Assembly (NCBI GenBank): GCA_019120235.1
Contig: DWVN01000062.1
Coordinates: 1 to 7,104, forward strand
DNA length: 7,104 nt
Direction: 5' to 3'
DNA from: Dwaynesavagella gallinarum
GTDB lineage: Bacteria; Bacillota; Clostridia; Clostridiales; Clostridiaceae
The position numbers and the translations under genes are program-made. The notes beneath the pieces are model-generated. The model searched no databases. It was not told the DNA's origin and saw only the letters and a list, made by a program, of their open reading frames with translations. Below, one piece after another: positions 4,657 to 7,104 of this stretch (the stretch's first letter is position 1; every line of letters starts with the position of its first letter).

Positions 4657-7104
4657 TTAGAATTTAATTCCTAACTTTGTTGCAATACCTTTAACTTCAT
4701 CAGTATCTAACATTCTTTCAACTACAGCTGCTCTAGCTTGACTTTGAGTATTTCCTTCTTTTATTCCTTTCTCTATTTCAGAAACCCAGAAAGCTACACC
4801 TTCAGCCTCTCCAGTTCTATCAACTATAGCGTACATTCTTTCAACAAATTGCGTATTAGTTAAATTCTTCTCTATTAACTCAGGTGTAAATGAAAGTTGT
4901 CTCAAGAATCCTGATAAAGTTTCTTCTCCACCAGCCAATCTTTCTGTCCAGTATAATAATCCTGCTTGATCTGCCTCTCTGTTAAAGAAAGTTCTATAAA
5001 CTCTAGCAACATATCCTGCAACTCCGCCTTCAACTTGAGTTGTAGTTGTAGTTGTAAATGTTGGTACAGTTATTGTAGTAGACCTATCTCCATACTTAAG
5101 AGTTAATTTTAAATCTTTATATTCAGTTCCAGCTCTAAGTCCAGATAATTCAATTATATTTTTCTCAGTATTATACTTAGCAGTAACTCCAGTAGCTCCA
5201 GCTACCTCTACATTTATAGCCTCTTTATCTGGATTAGTTATACCAGCAGTAACGTTAGCAGTTGTAGTTGTTACACCAGAAACTTGTACATTTGATGTGT
5301 TAACTTGAACCTTAGTAGTTCCAGCTCTACCACTAGCATATCTAGTTACAGTTTGTTGAGTTTTAGTGTTACCATTAGGTATAGAACCAAAAGCACCTAC
5401 ATTATTACTTACAATAGATGAAACTCTATTTCCATCTTCTTTAGTAACAAAATCAAATTTAAAGTCTCTTGATCTATCTGATGAAATACCTGTTATAGTT
5501 ATTTCAACCATTTCAGAAGCAGACTCCACTCCAGTTTCAGAAACTGATAAAGTAGCACCTGTTCCTGAAGTTATATATGGATAATCTATTGTCTGTGTTC
5601 CACTTAAAGTTCCATCGGTATTAACATCTAATCCCTTAACAACTCTATATGTTTTCTCAAGTTTAACGTTAGAATCATCTATTCTTTCATAGCTTCCACC
5701 ATTATTTACATAAACACTAACTTTATCTAAAATGTCATCAGCATCTTTAATTCTTCCATAGAATCTAACCCCACCTGGTATTTCCTCATATTTAAGCGAA
5801 GAGTCAACCCAAACTTCAGATACATTACCATTGTTAGTTGTCGTAAACATATTGTATCCATTAGTTCCTAAATTATTTCCTGGGAATAAAACATCATCTA
5901 AATTAGTAGATCTTCTTCCTAAAGATATAGGAGTTCCATATCTCTCTCTTCCATTTTCAACATAAACTGTTTCAAGTGACAAGAAATCATAGTTTCTATT
6001 TTCCTCTAAACCAGTTATTTTAACTGCATACCACTCTGTCTTATCTTTCTTTCCATCTTGTGATTTTACATTTTCAACTGTGTAAGATTCTCCACTTCTT
6101 AATCCTCTAACTTCTATTCTATCAAAGTTAGTAGTATCATCAATTCTTACAATATATTCTAAACTATTTCTACCAACAGATACTTGATACAATTTACTAC
6201 TTCCATTAACAAGTGAATTATATGCATAAATTTGAGAAGATAAATAATCACTTGTAGTTACACTCAAATATTTATCTCCTGTAACTCCACCTGTAGCAAC
6301 TTTATTATCAAACCTTACTCTTTGAGTCCTTTCAACATCTCCAGACTTATAAGTTATATCCATATACTCAAAATCATAGTTTGTTCTAGTATTAAGACCT
6401 GTTATTTTAATATCTCTATATCTAGTTCCATAATTTACATCATAAGATTGTCCTTGACCATTTACTCTATACTTACCTTCTGCAAAATCTCCAACCTCAG
6501 CATTATAGGTATTTCCTCTTCTATCTGTAACTGTAACACCAGTGACAACCTTGTCTGTATCTTTTAATATATCAACTAAAGTAACAGTAGTACCTGCAAC
6601 ATCAACGAAAACATGCTCGTCCTTTTCAATTACATTACTGGTTCCTAAATCATAAAACTGTTTCTCTGTAGTTCCATCAACAACAACACTTGGATACAAA
6701 GAATCTGTCAACACCCATGTAGACGCAGGCACAGAAACCCTTCCAGCATTATAGTTCAAAGTTTTTTGAACTGAATATTCACTTCCAGTTGCATTTGTAA
6801 CTGCATGCAAATCACTTCTTGAGTCAAGTTCAACATTAGTTATAGTAACATCACTTGGAAGTCCTCTAAGAGTTAAATACACCAATCCATTTTCATCAAC
6901 AAGTGATCTTAAATCAGAAGCTGAACTTATTGAAGCAGGATCAGTCACAGGCATATCTAAAGTAATATCTGACAATCCAACACTAGTTGTTCTAGTTCTT
7001 CCATCACTCAAATCATACGTTACTATAAATCTAACACTTTCATTCAACCAATTTCCTGAAGAATTTTTACCCCAAAGTGCAGCATATAAACGTTCTCCAA
7101 GAGC
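4657..7104 (-). CDS. Large repetitive surface/exported protein with C-terminal DUF4214-type domain (N-terminus outside window)
   Basis: The frame is open to the right edge and gives 815 visible residues without a start. A TTG at 7045-7047 is only an internal Leu: 19 sense codons precede it (ending KNSSGNW). Visible residues 1 to about 680 are beta-rich, with a recurring [ILV]-x-G-[LI] strand motif followed by Y/D-F-type strands, resembling fibronectin-III modules. A six-Thr run (684-689) then links to a helical C-terminus (695-815) carrying two DUF4214-type motifs. There are no cysteines, and Thr, Ser, Gly, Val, Asp and Asn abound, which is typical of exported surface or S-layer-like proteins. 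Hand-counted 60-base samples are 25-42% GC, against 17-23% in the rfb and glycosyltransferase genes. This fits a highly expressed protein of different residue make-up. Signal peptide and anchor would lie outside the window. The exact function is not recognised; adhesin, S-layer or appendage component are all possible. Confidence 0.8.
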   Translation of the reverse strand, partial: ALGERLYAALWGKNSSGNWLNESVRFIVTYDLSDGRTRTTSVGLSDITLDMPVTDPASISSASDLRSLVDENGLVYLTLRGLPSDVTITNVELDSRSDLHAVTNATGSEYSVQKTLNYNAGRVSVPASTWVLTDSLYPSVVVDGTTEKQFYDLGTSNVIEKDEHVFVDVAGTTVTLVDILKDTDKVVTGVTVTDRRGNTYNAEVGDFAEGKYRVNGQGQSYDVNYGTRYRDIKITGLNTRTNYDFEYMDITYKSGDVERTQRVRFDNKVATGGVTGDKYLSVTTSDYLSSQIYAYNSLVNGSSKLYQVSVGRNSLEYIVRIDDTTNFDRIEVRGLRSGESYTVENVKSQDGKKDKTEWYAVKITGLEENRNYDFLSLETVYVENGRERYGTPISLGRRSTNLDDVLFPGNNLGTNGYNMFTTTNNGNVSEVWVDSSLKYEEIPGGVRFYGRIKDADDILDKVSVYVNNGGSYERIDDSNVKLEKTYRVVKGLDVNTDGTLSGTQTIDYPYITSGTGATLSVSETGVESASEMVEITITGISSDRSRDFKFDFVTKEDGNRVSSIVSNNVGAFGSIPNGNTKTQQTVTRYASGRAGTTKVQVNTSNVQVSGVTTTTANVTAGITNPDKEAINVEVAGATGVTAKYNTEKNIIELSGLRAGTEYKDLKLTLKYGDRSTTITVPTFTTTTTTQVEGGVAGYVARVYRTFFNREADQAGLLYWTERLAGGEETLSGFLRQLSFTPELIEKNLTNTQFVERMYAIVDRTGEAEGVAFWVSEIEKGIKEGNTQSQARAAVVERMLDTDEVKGIATKLGIKF
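4660..5022 (-). other. DUF4214-type C-terminal domain, two motif copies
   Basis: Copy one at visible residues 698-726 has YVARVYRTFFNRE, then G and YW. Copy two at 753-780 has FVERMYAIVDR, then G and FW. Both fit the pattern aromatic-V-x-R-x-Y, Arg, Gly, aromatic-Trp and a terminal Gly, starting 55 residues apart. This matches the DUF4214 family as recalled, found in secreted and surface proteins with no settled function. The domain ends the protein at GIKF. It may be an interaction or attachment module; that is inference. Confidence 0.65.
5038..6870 (-). repeat. Divergent fibronectin-III-like strand repeats in the surface protein
   Basis: Seven copies of an [ILV]-x-G-[LI] motif occur at visible residues 79-82 (LRGL), 234-237 (ITGL), 332-335 (VRGL), 363-366 (ITGL), 489-492 (VKGL), 537-540 (ITGI) and 653-656 (LSGL). 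Four of them (234, 363, 537, 653) continue into an aromatic/Asp strand and a Y/T-x-x-G hairpin, for example NYDFEYMDITYKSG. This resembles the V-x-G-L-x-P-x-T-x-Y part of FN3 folds. Copies are protein-level repeats, too diverged for DNA repeats, and irregularly spaced, so some modules may be longer than one FN3 unit. Confidence 0.5.

Noticed and set aside
5030..5060. Short tandem GTTGTA-like DNA repeats as a regulatory or CRISPR-like array
   Set aside because: They are codons of the Thr run in the linker before the DUF4214-type domain. There are no spacers or regular long repeats.
5366..5584. Plus-strand open frame opposite the surface-protein gene
   Set aside because: It is a mirror of the repetitive coding sequence with no promoter or family match. 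The same applies to 6322-6567 on the plus strand.
7045..7047. TTG start for the surface protein
   Set aside because: No stop codon lies between it and the window edge, no ribosome binding site precedes it, and the upstream codons give plausible protein, so it is an internal Leu.

Overview
The window is very AT-rich bacterial DNA with the standard code (TGG for Trp, TAA stops) and strong GGAGG/AAGGTGG-type ribosome binding sites. This suggests a low-GC Bacillota, most likely a clostridium; the call rests on composition and gene content, and no species can be named. Every gap between genes is shorter than 170 bases.

Layout, left to right. (1) The 3' part of an adenine deaminase gene (ade, +), which runs in from the left edge. 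(2) A bidirectional terminator. (3) A two-gene minus-strand operon, rfbA then rfbC, for dTDP-sugar synthesis, with an 8-base overlap between the genes. (4) A 163-base divergent promoter region. It holds a near-perfect 30-bp palindrome that covers a good -10 box for the plus strand and a plausible one for the minus strand. (5) A plus-strand family-2 glycosyltransferase of 468 residues, whose architecture recalls the SunS-like peptide/protein glycosyltransferases. (6) A second bidirectional terminator. (7) A large minus-strand gene, open to the right edge, encoding a cysteine-free, Thr/Ser/Gly-rich repetitive protein (at least 815 residues). It has recurring fibronectin-III-like strand motifs and a C-terminal double DUF4214-type domain, and is most likely an abundant exported or surface protein.

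Working picture (inference): RfbA makes dTDP-glucose, and RfbC epimerises dTDP-4-dehydro-6-deoxyglucose once RmlB, not in this window, has made it. The divergent glycosyltransferase could use the resulting sugar, or another one, on a protein or surface acceptor. The adjacent repetitive protein is an obvious but unproven acceptor. The two hairpins insulate the rfbA-rfbC/glycosyltransferase divergon from purine salvage on the left and the structural protein on the right.

Three of the longest open frames need start corrections. rfbC begins at 2147, rfbA begins at 3033, and the surface protein has no start inside the window. ade likewise continues past the left edge.
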